64,000 bases of DNA from Ruminococcaceae bacterium KH2T8 (GCA_900111435.1 FOIY01000004.1:1-64000); one strand, 5' to 3'; numbered from the stretch's first letter, positions 8,093 to 17,649 are shown. Notes: generated by a model not told the origin, from the letters alone. Translations and numbers: made by a program.

Positions 8093-9130
8093 CTACGTTT
8101 CCTCTATTAAATGCATCTTTCTCGCTATATTGCTTTTGGGTATCCCTGTAAGTATTTCTTTTTCTCTCAAGGTATAATTAGGCAATTGTGCAATATTTGC
8201 TTCGCTCCCTGTTACCAAAGAATACAAAATTTTCAGATAATCAAATGGTTTGGAACTCTCAGAAAATGCAAATGCAGTCTTAATTACATTCTTAAGTTCG
8301 CCCGGGTTTGGTATCGTTTCATACTCTTCTATTATTTTTTTAAATAGGCGTTTATTCTTTTCACAAAACGTAAAATCAGATAAATAGTAGTCTAGTAGTT
8401 CACAAGCAATATCCATAAGATCAACTTGCGAATAACGATTAAAGTTTACAGAATAGTCAAAACGCCGAATCAGAGCTTTATCAAAGTGCTTGAAGAGATT
8501 AGTTGTCGCAAAAAGAACAACATGATTATTTAGACAATCAAGTCCTTTCATAAGAGCAGATGTGGCACGACCCATTTCTCGGACATCGTTTGTATTGCCG
8601 CGCTCCATCGCAAGAGAATCAATTTCATCAAGTAGTATTATTATTTTATCAGGTTGAAAGAATGAATTTATTTCCTCAAACATCGAAGCAATATTCTTAG
8701 CAGTCTGTCCCATATGGCTATCGATTAGAAGATTAAAGTCTACTGTATATAATTCTCTACCCATGATTCTTGCTATATGTTTCACTGTTTCGGTTTTTCC
8801 AGTTCCAGGATCTCCGTGAAAAATGAACTTATTTACACATGTTTTGTTGCGAATGGCATTTATAATGCCATTCAATTCTTTATCAACTAGTGTGGGTAGT
8901 TGAAGCATTGATGAGCTAGTTTGTGTTCTTGTACAATACTTTAAGTCTTCCGATTGCATTTGTGGGACAAATAAATCAGCGGATGATATGAGAGACATTA
9001 TATAGAATGACAGATCAGTATCTCCGTTTTTGTCAAAGTCATTAGCAATCTCTGCAACCTCTTGACGAAACCCAGCATCATTGTGTTCTGAATAAAATTT
9101 TATGAGGTTAATTATATTCTTCTTCTTCAT
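8093..9130 (-). CDS. ietA: AAA+ ATPase of an IetAS-type pair
   Basis: 345 residues. Walker A is GDPGTGKT at 106-113, Walker B is IIILLDEID (Asp168, Glu169), and arginine-finger candidates lie in ALIRRFDYS. About 75 residues precede the AAA+ core. The classical AAA+ layout resembles FtsH/Vps4-like unfoldases and suggests it feeds or gates the subtilase downstream. The genes are one base apart and probably form one transcript. The start is an ATG preceded by TAGGAGG at fitting spacing. Confidence 0.83.
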   Translation of the reverse strand: MKKKNIINLIKFYSEHNDAGFRQEVAEIANDFDKNGDTDLSFYIMSLISSADLFVPQMQSEDLKYCTRTQTSSSMLQLPTLVDKELNGIINAIRNKTCVNKFIFHGDPGTGKTETVKHIARIMGRELYTVDFNLLIDSHMGQTAKNIASMFEEINSFFQPDKIIILLDEIDSLAMERGNTNDVREMGRATSALMKGLDCLNNHVVLFATTNLFKHFDKALIRRFDYSVNFNRYSQVDLMDIACELLDYYLSDFTFCEKNKRLFKKIIEEYETIPNPGELKNVIKTAFAFSESSKPFDYLKILYSLVTGSEANIAQLPNYTLREKEILTGIPKSNIARKMHLIEET

Positions 9131-9356
9131 ATACTACCTCCTACGATAGTATCATTATAGCAAAGGGACAAGGAATAAACAATATGGGACATGCTATGTG
9201 TTGCGAATCTGCAAAACCTGTGATAAATTAAATATGGTGCTCCCCGCCAGGAACACCAATAAATTGCCAAGGCAACCTGCATATCGCGTATGCATTGCTA
9301 TTTTATCCGTAGTCTTGCATTTTTTCAACAGTGGTTGTCTTGAGAGAGGAGGAGCT

Positions 9357-9479
9357 ATGAGAGCGGTTCGAATCAGATTGACATCGAAGCCTTCATCTAG
9401 CGGAACAGTCAAAGTCAAGACGACTGTTTCTTCTGGGAACAAGACTCGTACTGTCACACGAACAATCCGTGTCAAATAA
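9357..9479 (+). CDS. 40-residue basic small protein
   Basis: ATG at 9357 preceded by GAGAGGAGGAGCT, a strong ribosome site. The product is very basic and rich in Arg, Lys, Thr, Ser and Val, with alternating residues (TVKVKTTVSSGNKTRTVTRT) that suggest beta strands. No signal peptide. It diverges from the ATPase/subtilase operon. A 17-bp-stem hairpin follows. No known family recognised. The strong ribosome site and the neighbouring similar small gene argue it is real. Confidence 0.6.
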   Translation: MRAVRIRLTSKPSSSGTVKVKTTVSSGNKTRTVTRTIRVK

Positions 9480-9497
9480 TCATTTTCGCGGGTAGAA

Positions 9498-9542
9498 AGT
9501 AGCAACGCTATAACTCAGCAGCCATGTTATAGCGTTACTACT
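9498..9542 (+). terminator. long hairpin between the two small genes
   Basis: A 17-bp stem (AGTAGCAACGCTATAAC against GTTATAGCGTTACTACT, one mismatch) encloses an 11-nt loop. It could be a terminator or attenuator; no long T-run follows on the plus strand. Confidence 0.6.
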
Positions 9543-9573
9543 CAAGTATATTGCAATAAGGAGGCAGATAATT

Positions 9574-9693
9574 ATGGCTAAGACCAAATCAAGTATAAGA
9601 GGAAAGCAGGACAAAAAAATCGTCCCGGTTAAGAGCTATGTCAAGAAGGACGGTACTCGCGTGAATTCCCACAGAAGATCTACCCCCAATTGA
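9574..9693 (+). CDS. 39-residue basic small protein with DGT-V-H-R motif
   Basis: ATG at 9574 with AAGGAGG upstream at good spacing. The C-terminal half reads VKSYVKKDGTRVNSHRRSTP, which resembles a Y-x-R/K-K-DGT-x-V-x-x-H-x-R motif I know from tails of assorted small bacterial and phage proteins; the role of that motif is not established to my knowledge. Strongly basic, no signal peptide, so nucleic-acid binding is possible. A good terminator follows at 9742. Confidence 0.65.
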   Translation: MAKTKSSIRGKQDKKIVPVKSYVKKDGTRVNSHRRSTPN

Positions 9694-9741
9694 CGTTTTT
9701 AGGGTCTGTAAGCATAAGGGCTCAAAATTAAAACGTTTTCA

Positions 9742-9778
9742 ACAACCCTGGTATGCGTTCGCAAAACACCAGGGTTGT
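9742..9778 (+). terminator. intrinsic terminator after the small genes
   Basis: Perfect 11-bp stem ACAACCCTGGT/ACCAGGGTTGT around a 15-nt loop, followed by ATTTCTT. Confidence 0.8.
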
Positions 9779-9871
9779 ATTTCTTATTGCTAAATGGCTT
9801 ACAAGAATGAGGTTACGCACATGACGAAATACTTAATGTATAAACCCATCCAAAAACATCATCGCGAAATA

Positions 9872-11383
9872 CTAGTTCTTCATCAACACATTATTCGAAT
9901 CTTGCTTATTTTCCGTTGCATAACGTATCTCCCCTTCAGCTATCAACTCTTCAATGCAGTTCCTAAATGTCTTTGAAGCGTTACCGGAATACCCGAGTTT
10001 TTTGTATAACTCATTAGTCGATATGCTTTCAGTTGACAACACTTCCAGAATCAATGCCTTTATCTGCTCTTTAGATTTACGTTTTGGGGTCACCTTGTCA
10101 ACACCTGTTTCAGAAATGTTATTATTTTTTTCATGCACAAACGCTTCGTGTATCGGAATAATTACAGAGAAAAACGAACGGTCTTCATCTGTAAGAAGCA
10201 AGGGTAACGGAGAGCCATTTTCCTTTATTGCTCTAATTGCAGTCGGAATACCAGTGTTTCTTCCCTCTACAAGATGTAATTCTTTAAGGAAATCTCCTAT
10301 TCTTCTATTTCTGTATCTTCTGGTTCGCATTTGATAATTGCGAATATCATCGTCTGTAATAGATCTATCTGGTCCCGGTGTACTGGTTATCTCAATCTTA
10401 TCTGCTTCTATTCTTACTGTAACAGGTTCATGGATCTGATAGGATTTATGATATATGGCATTCGATAAGAATTCCTCGATTGCCTCATAGCTATAATTCT
10501 TTACTCTAACAGCTTCAGCCTGTCCAGAAACCTTAAATATCTTCTCTGCTATTACGTTATTCTTTATATAGGTAAGAGCATCCCGTAGCTGTTGATCTAT
10601 AGGTCCCGCGAAAATACGCTCTTCCATACCCTGACCGGTCGGATCAGGAATATTAACTACCTCTATCCGGCAATAAGGGAAAAACAATTCAGGATGATCA
10701 TTGAAAAAGAGTAACCCAACATTCAATGGTTTATAGTATTCCGTTGGGCCATCTGCAATTCGAAGATCCTTCGCTATTTGAACCGTGTCTAAGTTATCAA
10801 TCTCGTTTATTAAGCTACTGTTTACATTCTGCAGGTAGTTCTTGATAATCGGATACTTTAGATCCTTCATCTCAGCTTTAGGATTGATCCTGTCATCAAA
10901 CGGAACATTATGTGCTAAAGACATCAATTCCTTAACATCTAATTCGGTAGCTTCGATCGTGCTGGATAACTTGCGAATATAGTATATTTTCTCACTATTC
11001 TTCGAATCCGGTGACTTAGGGCATGCATATGGTCTTTCATATCCGCCCGGACACCATATTAACAGAAGTAGTTTCCCATCAAACCACACAGGCTCTGTTT
11101 GCGGGATATACACAGGTCTCAGATATTTGCAATATCTGAGAATATCCTTTTGTATTTTATCTACTGAATCCGGTGTTATACCTTTTACAGGTCTGACAAC
11201 TTTCCCGTCTTTTTCGTGTGCACCTATAACGATATAGCCACCACCCCAGTTGTCTATATCGTTAGCAAATGCACTTATGGTTTTCAGTGTTGTATCAGGA
11301 TTCCATCCCTCTTTAAACTCTATTCTCGCCCATTCAACAATATTTTCAGATAATAGTTTTTCTATTGTGATCGGAATTGCCAT
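9872..11383 (-). CDS. AlbA_2 (Schlafen-type) protein with ATPase-like domain and C-terminal winged helix
   Basis: 503 residues. Residues about 10-130 form an AlbA_2/Schlafen-like domain (EFKEGW...FANDIDNWGGGYIVIG). The middle resembles a GHKL-type ATP-binding domain (EAIEEFLSNAIYHKSY...DKIEITSTPG). The last 70 residues look like a winged helix (ISTNELYKKLGYSGNASKTFRN). Proteins of this layout are annotated as RNA- or DNA-binding regulators and often sit in defence islands. The gene has its own promoter covered by an 11-bp-arm palindrome, which fits autoregulation by the C-terminal HTH. Function remains inferred. Confidence 0.75.
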   Translation of the reverse strand: MAIPITIEKLLSENIVEWARIEFKEGWNPDTTLKTISAFANDIDNWGGGYIVIGAHEKDGKVVRPVKGITPDSVDKIQKDILRYCKYLRPVYIPQTEPVWFDGKLLLLIWCPGGYERPYACPKSPDSKNSEKIYYIRKLSSTIEATELDVKELMSLAHNVPFDDRINPKAEMKDLKYPIIKNYLQNVNSSLINEIDNLDTVQIAKDLRIADGPTEYYKPLNVGLLFFNDHPELFFPYCRIEVVNIPDPTGQGMEERIFAGPIDQQLRDALTYIKNNVIAEKIFKVSGQAEAVRVKNYSYEAIEEFLSNAIYHKSYQIHEPVTVRIEADKIEITSTPGPDRSITDDDIRNYQMRTRRYRNRRIGDFLKELHLVEGRNTGIPTAIRAIKENGSPLPLLLTDEDRSFFSVIIPIHEAFVHEKNNNISETGVDKVTPKRKSKEQIKALILEVLSTESISTNELYKKLGYSGNASKTFRNCIEELIAEGEIRYATENKQDSNNVLMKN

Positions 11384-11410
11384 GTTCGTCTCCTATGAAC
11401 ATACGATTTC

Positions 11411-11463
11411 ACTTACGACTTAGCTTACGACTAAATTATATAGTCGTAAGCAATCGGAGTCAA
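11411..11463 (-). promoter_or_regulatory. promoter overlaid by palindromic operator for the AlbA_2 gene
   Basis: On the minus strand, -35 TTGACT (11463-11458) and -10 TATAAT (11440-11435) are 17 bp apart. A perfect palindrome GCTTACGACTA-N7-TAGTCGTAAGC (11423-11451) covers the -10 and spacer, and a third half-site ACTTACGACT lies at 11411-11420. Bound protein would block polymerase. The three half-sites suggest tight self-repression. Confidence 0.75.
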
Positions 11464-11496
11464 ACATAAACATCTCAAATTATAATGTTCTCGAGT

Positions 11497-13305
11497 CTAT
11501 ATCTTCGATATAAAATCAGTAATATTATCCTTTAAATAGTTAATCTGCATCCATTGTATTTTATCCCAATTACTCCCCGCCGGAGAAATCTTGTTTAGTT
11601 TATCCAATAGATCCTTAAGTGCTTTCTTATCCGATTCATCATATGTGTCCTGCATAGCTCTATCGTATACAGAAATAAGAATACTACGGAAATCACTAAT
11701 CTGCTCTGCTGTACAATCGGTCAGCATAGAAACAATTTTCCTGTTATCAAGATCACACATAAAACGACGCCGTGTCATGTATATGTGTTTGTTTTTCAGA
11801 ACAACGTGGTAGAAGTCCTCGATATCATCCGGATCATAAGAAAATACAATATTGCTATTGCTATTATCTATCGCCTCAGCAAACCTCTTCATAAACTTCT
11901 CATACTTGCTCATCACATCTTTATCGTCAGAGATCTTTGTTATTAATCCCCATATGATTTCTTGTGATGACGAAGGATGCACTCTACACATCTTTTTGGT
12001 ATTAGAAATCATCTGAGAACAGATTGGTTCCACATCAAAGCCTATAACCATACCAGCTCTAATAACTTTCAGCGCTAGGTGCTCATATGCATGAACACCT
12101 AAATAATTTGTTTTCTTTAGTTTCTTATAAATATTCTCCAGTGCGGTTTTAACATCTGCTTCTTTCTGAATGTGATAATTCTCCAAAACGAAAAGATCTG
12201 AGTCCTTATCTCTAGTTGCATTTTTCTCAAAACAGCAATAATCGGAGTATTCAACTGATGCTGCGATAATATCCTCAACCCTATAAGTATTAAATAGAAG
12301 ATAATCGTAAACGAATCTAAATAAAGGCGCTCTTGATTCTCCCAATTGAACAGAAATGCAATTGGTACCCTCCCATCCGGGAGTATCAGAACACAGAAAA
12401 CGTTTAGAAAAAATAAGTGCTCCTTCTAAAGTTACCTGGTAAAACGCATCCTCAAAGCTCCTTTCGATATCTAAAGCAGAGAAGATGTCATCACATTTTT
12501 GAAGCGCGTAAATCAATATGCGTAAGTTATTGTTACAGCGAGTTCGTACTATGCCGGCTATCTTTTCAATTTCATCATCACGTAAAATACTGCTAATCCA
12601 ATTTCCAGAATAATCATTTATGATACTTTTTACCGATTCAATAATATCAGCCGTAAACTGTACCGTATCACCAATAGTTTTTTCCTTCATCCTAAGGTAT
12701 AAGTATTGTTTCTCATCTTTTGCAGTTTCGTCGATCTCATCAGTTTGAGTAGTAAGAACCTTTGAAAAATCATAATCAAATGATTCATGATTCTGGCCTA
12801 ATATCTCTTTTTCATTCGCTACAATTAATGCCTTTGCACCATCATACTCGACTAATCCATTAATGTAGCCTAACAACATGAGGATATCTATGGAACTCCT
12901 CTCCGTATCCTCAAAAATAATCAATACATCTTTGAGATTTACGGATTCATATAGTTTAACCAATTGATTATCAGACACACCTACATTTACACCTTTAAGA
13001 GACAGCGCGTTGTCTATTATACTATGCCCAATAATCGACACATACTCTTTAGCTTCCGATTTCTTCGAAAAAGTTGGAAGCCGTAATCGCAGATAAATAC
13101 GTTTGCTTAATTCCGTTAAATTATCAACACCATAGAGAGAGACAACTATGCACTTGACTTTACGTTTCTTCAAATACGGACAAAGAATATTACTTATATA
13201 ATATGATTTTCCTGAGCCCCAGTCTCCTGTTAGTAACATAGCGGTCTTCGTCTTGGACTGAGTAGCGTATCTCTTTATAAATTTGTTTAAATCAATGTAG
13301 TTCAT
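11497..13305 (-). CDS. KAP-like P-loop NTPase
   Basis: 602 residues. Walker A is GDWGSGKS about residues 27-34. Walker B-like VLIIFEDTERSS is about residue 127-138, close to the DDLDR-type motif of KAP NTPases. The long C-terminal part is helical with no recognised domain and no clear membrane segments. KAP-type NTPases recur in antiphage loci, but this one has no recognised effector beside it apart from the AlbA_2 gene 113 bp downstream. Whether the two act together is open. About 115 bp separates its start from the ABC-transporter gene upstream. Confidence 0.7.
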   Translation of the reverse strand: MNYIDLNKFIKRYATQSKTKTAMLLTGDWGSGKSYYISNILCPYLKKRKVKCIVVSLYGVDNLTELSKRIYLRLRLPTFSKKSEAKEYVSIIGHSIIDNALSLKGVNVGVSDNQLVKLYESVNLKDVLIIFEDTERSSIDILMLLGYINGLVEYDGAKALIVANEKEILGQNHESFDYDFSKVLTTQTDEIDETAKDEKQYLYLRMKEKTIGDTVQFTADIIESVKSIINDYSGNWISSILRDDEIEKIAGIVRTRCNNNLRILIYALQKCDDIFSALDIERSFEDAFYQVTLEGALIFSKRFLCSDTPGWEGTNCISVQLGESRAPLFRFVYDYLLFNTYRVEDIIAASVEYSDYCCFEKNATRDKDSDLFVLENYHIQKEADVKTALENIYKKLKKTNYLGVHAYEHLALKVIRAGMVIGFDVEPICSQMISNTKKMCRVHPSSSQEIIWGLITKISDDKDVMSKYEKFMKRFAEAIDNSNSNIVFSYDPDDIEDFYHVVLKNKHIYMTRRRFMCDLDNRKIVSMLTDCTAEQISDFRSILISVYDRAMQDTYDESDKKALKDLLDKLNKISPAGSNWDKIQWMQINYLKDNITDFISKI

Positions 13306-13421
13306 ATCTCTCCCTCCTCAAAATATTAAGCAAGAGTTACATTATCCTCACAAGATAGGGGCTAACACAATCAATTCTCCTATATCGAAAGAATTACAGC
13401 TCGTTAATCATAATATAGTTG

Positions 13422-14081
13422 TTATTGGATTGTTCCATCCTCCATCACATACAATTCATCAGCATGATCAGCAATAGACTTATCATGAGTTACCATCATA
13501 ATGGTCTTTTTGTAATTCTCATGAATCGTGTCAAGTAACGAAATCACTTCTTCACTATTCTTTTTATCGAGATTGCCTGTAGGTTCGTCACACAGTATTA
13601 ATGCGGGGTCATTAGCGAGAGCTCTTGCTATTGCAACTCTCTGCTGCTGACCACCGGATAACTGAAGCGGTGTATGATCAAGCCTATCCTTAAGGCCTAA
13701 TGCCTCAATCAAACCATTAATATATTCATCATTGATCTTCCGACCCGATATGAGAATCGGAGTAACAATATTTTCCTTAACCGTCATCTCGTTAATCAGA
13801 TTGAACTTTTGAAATACAAAACCAATCTCACAACATCTGAACTTAGATAGTGCGGTATCATTCATCGACGATAATTCAACGTCGTTAACATACACCTGAC
13901 CCGATGTTGCTTTATCAAGCCCTCCAATAAGGTGAAGCAATGTACTCTTACCGCAACCGGAAGGACCCATTATTGATATGAACTCTCCGGCTTCAACCTG
14001 AAGATCAACTCCATTTACGGCCTTTACCGTATTATCACCAATCTTATATTCTTTCTTAAGAGCTACCGTCTTTATCAACAT
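13422..14081 (-). CDS. ABC transporter ATP-binding protein (MacB/LolD type)
   Basis: 219 residues with Walker A GPSGCGKST, signature LSGGQQQRVAIARAL, Walker B LILCDEPTG and switch His (MMVTHDKS). This is the class that energises FtsX-type permeases. It starts 2 bp after the permease stop and ends the agr-type operon. It probably powers export of, or resistance to, a peptide, perhaps under quorum control. Confidence 0.88.
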   Translation of the reverse strand: MLIKTVALKKEYKIGDNTVKAVNGVDLQVEAGEFISIMGPSGCGKSTLLHLIGGLDKATSGQVYVNDVELSSMNDTALSKFRCCEIGFVFQKFNLINEMTVKENIVTPILISGRKINDEYINGLIEALGLKDRLDHTPLQLSGGQQQRVAIARALANDPALILCDEPTGNLDKKNSEEVISLLDTIHENYKKTIMMVTHDKSIADHADELYVMEDGTIQ

Positions 14082-14083
14082 AC

Positions 14084-17056
14084 TTACTCCTCCTTCTCAG
14101 CAATCATCTTCATCTTCTTCAGATACATTATCTGGGGTAATGTTCCTATAACGATGAGTAATACTCCAGTAAGGAAACATACGATAAGAGCAGGGATAAA
14201 GTTATAAGAAAACATATTCTGTGTTATCGGAAATACTATATACCAAGGCATAACACTCCCCGTTCCGGTAGGATATAGTTCACCACTTAATGTCTTTGCA
14301 TATGTTGCATTAAAAAAGCTTTGTACCCAATAAACAGGAATTATCGCAATTATAGTAGCTATTATCGGATAATATATATTTTGGGTGTAAATCAGTAGAC
14401 TTACTTGCTTCACTGATAATCCTATGCGTCTCAGCGACTGTATCCTCTCTGTGTTTCCTCTTGTCTTGGTATAAAGACTTGATATTATCGATACCATGCC
14501 AAGTAATATCAACGATATAACCATGATATAGAATACTGCCATCGTTCTTTGAGTTGTCGTATGAATCATATCCACATAATCAAATGTCGAATCCGTTTTA
14601 ATTCCGACTAATCCAGATAATGTCTGATACCAAAACTTATCAAATTGGTATATATCAGCATCATCACCGATACTTACTTTGACTGTTGTAAAATTTCTAT
14701 CAGGAAGCCCCCAATTCTCAAATGTCTCACCGAGACACAGAATACTCATCCCTACAGAATCATCGATAAACATACCGGCATCAACTCCAAGATTACGTGC
14801 CCATTCGGAACCTGATGTTAGATATGTATTAATATCATTTTCATCGTGAAGAACAACAATTGCGCCTACGGTTGCAGATAACTCATATCTGCTACCTATA
14901 GCATCATAACGAGCTCTGACTTCAGTACCATCAGGAACAACAACATATGTATCGTAGACCATCCAATCGTCTCCTTCGATATTGGATAGATCAATCACCT
15001 CTTCTTCACCGGTTAAGACTATGTCGTCGAAAGGCAATGTCGACCCTATTGGGAAAGAACTGATACAAATATCTTCTAGCTCTTCCGGCACCGCCAACAC
15101 TATCTCTTCTCCAGCCCTAATCCTATCTGGATTAATCTGGCCAGCTACGACTTCAGCTTCAAGAGCTGATAGTTCTTCTGGTGTTACACCTACGGTAGGA
15201 AGTTCATACATGATTGCATCGGATTCATAACCCATATGTTCAAAAATATAGCCCTCGCCTGTTATGTTTATATCAGCAAACATCATTTCTTCAGGAATGT
15301 TCAGACGACGATTATTCAGAAGTCTCTTGATATCTTCACTCGGCTCTTCGTCAAAAACCATTCTAGTTGATTCGTTAAAGATTGCTGCCCTAACACCTGT
15401 AACGTTCGGATTAGATGCTATTGTATTCAATGCATCAGGCGAAACTCCAGCATCGTGTCTATTAAAAACATTATACCGAGAGTGATCAGTAGACATATAT
15501 CTGTCAGCAGAATACCCTTGCCCCTCAAATCCAAACTGTTCAATTTGCCATTTAGCATAGCCTGAATCCTTATCAGAAAGTGCCATGAAAAACAAATATC
15601 CAAACAACATCGAAGACAGAACTATGCTCATTAACAGCATAGTTGTTCCGGCATGAAGATCTATCCTTCTGTTAAGGGTCCCCAGCCATCCTCCGCTTAT
15701 TTTAGTCTTATTTCTCTGGCTCTTATTATTCCTTCCCACAAACATCTGATCTGATGCAGAAAGAAGTTCAGAAGGATACATTCTATAGAGCTTATATACG
15801 GGAACAACTAAAGCCAACAATACTGATAATGAGCACACGATAATGGCTGTAACAATCGGATCATATGTAACATTCTTTATGAAGTCTTCAACGTTTATTC
15901 CATTATATAAATGAAGATTAAGCCTAGAGTTCAATATGTTAATAGTTGGATTATGGACAACATATGCTGTAACTGCGCCAGTGATCGAAGATATTAACCC
16001 AAAGCAAAACATCTCAAATACAAGATTACGAATTATACTTTTGGAAGACATACCTATACTTCTAAGAATACCATAATGGTCCTTACGATCGGCAATAATG
16101 TTTTTTACCAACATATATACAGATACTGATTCGGTAACTATTACCAATAACGATATAACAGGGAGTAAAAGAGTTGAATAAAAATCCCTCTTAAAAAGGC
16201 CTTCGGAAGTAGCATTACTTAGATATTCCCAAGAAAAACCGCCGTCTCTGCCAGGAATAGAATTGTAATCTATTCCCAAGCAATCAGAATAGACAATCAT
16301 TTTATTGTAATTGTAGTATACACCATTCTCACAAGAACCTGTTTCCCTAAGCGTTAGGTTAATGGTATCCTGCATTTCCTGAATTGTGTATGTTTTTGAT
16401 CTGACTAATACAGTCTCTTGCGAGCATCCCCATGATTCTATATCACTTGGATAGAAGAATACCGCAGGCATCGAATAATCTTCTTTAAAAACATTGAACG
16501 GCCACCTATACCATCCACCTTGAGTGTCTGGAGCAGCATCTCGGAAAAGCCCCGAAATTCGGTATGTTTCATTTCCAATATATTCTCCATTGGGAGTATA
16601 TTTCTTCAGCTCAATCTCCTCACCCGGATAAGGTGGAATACCATATGTATGGGCCACTGAAAGATCTATGGCGACTTCATTCTCATTTACGGGATATGAG
16701 CCTATAACACACGTCATGTGATATATATCTTCTGACAACTCATCTCTTAGTGCTACAGCTTTAAATTCCTCTACACCATCTAGATCTGTTACTGTTCCTA
16801 GCTCGTAGTAAAGTCCAATATCTTCTATACCGGAAGAATGCACCAAGGCATCTGCATAACCCAGATCGGCGTTATAGATAACATAATCATAATCGCCACA
16901 GTAATCCAGATTAGTTTCTATATCAGTTTTTTTAATGCTTCTTATAAGATAACCTGAAGTCGCAATAGTAAAACTACCCAGTATAAGCACAACAAGCAGG
17001 CAGAGAAATCTGCCTGCTTGCTTTTTGATTAAACGAACGGTCAATCCCGACATCAC
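14084..17056 (-). CDS. FtsX-type ABC permease, large
   Basis: 990 residues. An N-terminal membrane segment, a large outside domain, then a block of three membrane helices at about 295-435 (SVSVYMLVKNIIADRK...SIGMSSKSI, the FtsX hallmark). One more membrane segment near 475, a second outside domain and a final block of three helices at about 850-985 complete it. The duplicated FtsX layout is that of lipoprotein or antimicrobial-peptide transporters. It sits 9 bp after the small secreted-protein gene and 2 bp before its ATPase. The secreted protein, or a product under agr control, is the plausible substrate; not shown. Confidence 0.85.
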   Translation of the reverse strand: MMSGLTVRLIKKQAGRFLCLLVVLILGSFTIATSGYLIRSIKKTDIETNLDYCGDYDYVIYNADLGYADALVHSSGIEDIGLYYELGTVTDLDGVEEFKAVALRDELSEDIYHMTCVIGSYPVNENEVAIDLSVAHTYGIPPYPGEEIELKKYTPNGEYIGNETYRISGLFRDAAPDTQGGWYRWPFNVFKEDYSMPAVFFYPSDIESWGCSQETVLVRSKTYTIQEMQDTINLTLRETGSCENGVYYNYNKMIVYSDCLGIDYNSIPGRDGGFSWEYLSNATSEGLFKRDFYSTLLLPVISLLVIVTESVSVYMLVKNIIADRKDHYGILRSIGMSSKSIIRNLVFEMFCFGLISSITGAVTAYVVHNPTINILNSRLNLHLYNGINVEDFIKNVTYDPIVTAIIVCSLSVLLALVVPVYKLYRMYPSELLSASDQMFVGRNNKSQRNKTKISGGWLGTLNRRIDLHAGTTMLLMSIVLSSMLFGYLFFMALSDKDSGYAKWQIEQFGFEGQGYSADRYMSTDHSRYNVFNRHDAGVSPDALNTIASNPNVTGVRAAIFNESTRMVFDEEPSEDIKRLLNNRRLNIPEEMMFADINITGEGYIFEHMGYESDAIMYELPTVGVTPEELSALEAEVVAGQINPDRIRAGEEIVLAVPEELEDICISSFPIGSTLPFDDIVLTGEEEVIDLSNIEGDDWMVYDTYVVVPDGTEVRARYDAIGSRYELSATVGAIVVLHDENDINTYLTSGSEWARNLGVDAGMFIDDSVGMSILCLGETFENWGLPDRNFTTVKVSIGDDADIYQFDKFWYQTLSGLVGIKTDSTFDYVDMIHTTTQRTMAVFYIMVISLILLGMVSIISSLYTKTRGNTERIQSLRRIGLSVKQVSLLIYTQNIYYPIIATIIAIIPVYWVQSFFNATYAKTLSGELYPTGTGSVMPWYIVFPITQNMFSYNFIPALIVCFLTGVLLIVIGTLPQIMYLKKMKMIAEKEE

Positions 17057-17065
17057 CTAATCTCC

Positions 17066-17437
17066 CTAGTTATAATAATATTGTACTGTTCCTGATGTAT
17101 AGTTACAATTGTACGGCGATACATACACTTTTACACTGCCACCCGCTAAAACCGGAACAGATATGTAGCCTGGATTGACCGGATTATACGGATAAACCCC
17201 GGAAGCAGATTGAGGAGGAACGCTCCCGTTAACCAGCTCCAAAAGTGTATATCCGGATGATGGAACTGCCTTAGCATAAACAGTAGTATTATGACCGCTG
17301 TTATTATATACGGTTCCAGCTTGAGTCCTTCCGCTTACTCCGTAACCAAATGAGCCACTGTATGCAAATGCGTTTGCGGCAAATACGCTTACAATAAGCA
17401 CTATAAGCGTTATAGTCGTTACCACTCTTTTTCTCAT
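17066..17437 (-). CDS. small secreted protein of the agr-type operon
   Basis: 123 residues with a clear Sec signal peptide (MRKRVVTTITLIVLIVSVFA, cleavage near ANAFA-Y). The mature part is about 98 residues, rich in Gly, Ser, Tyr, Asn and Pro, with one cysteine near the end. No family recognised. It lies between agrD and a dedicated ABC transporter, so it could be a bacteriocin-like or surface protein whose production follows the peptide signal. Confidence 0.75.
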   Translation of the reverse strand: MRKRVVTTITLIVLIVSVFAANAFAYSGSFGYGVSGRTQAGTVYNNSGHNTTVYAKAVPSSGYTLLELVNGSVPPQSASGVYPYNPVNPGYISVPVLAGGSVKVYVSPYNCNYTSGTVQYYYN

Positions 17438-17526
17438 ATAAGTACCTCCTCGTAATAGATACTCAACAGGGATTGACCATTGACCATTCTAGCTACCACA
17501 TGGGTCCATACCTCCACTCACGAGGA

Positions 17527-17649
17527 TCACTTCTTAGGTCTCTTGGGCTGATGGTAGAAAGAAATGCACTCAGGGAATCTAGGATCGATCGTCTGCTTCT
17601 TGGCAACTATCTTAACTACCTTCAAGAACTGCTTTTCCGCCTTCTTCAT
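17527..17649 (-). CDS. agrD: AgrD-like autoinducer peptide precursor
   Basis: 40 residues. An amphipathic, Lys-rich N-terminal helix is followed by PECISFYHQPKRPKK. This matches cyclic-lactone autoinducer precursors: a Cys a few residues before a HQPK-P charged tail. The expected mature signal would be a thiolactone ring closed on the Cys, probably including ISFY; the exact ends are inferred. GAAAGGGGG precedes the ATG. The start overlaps the end of the agrB reading frame by 38 nt, as is usual in agr loci. Confidence 0.85.
   Translation of the reverse strand: MKKAEKQFLKVVKIVAKKQTIDPRFPECISFYHQPKRPKK

Noticed and set aside
9794-9976. 60-codon plus-strand ORF
   Set aside because: Overlaps the 3' end of the AlbA_2 gene on the other strand and has no ribosome site.
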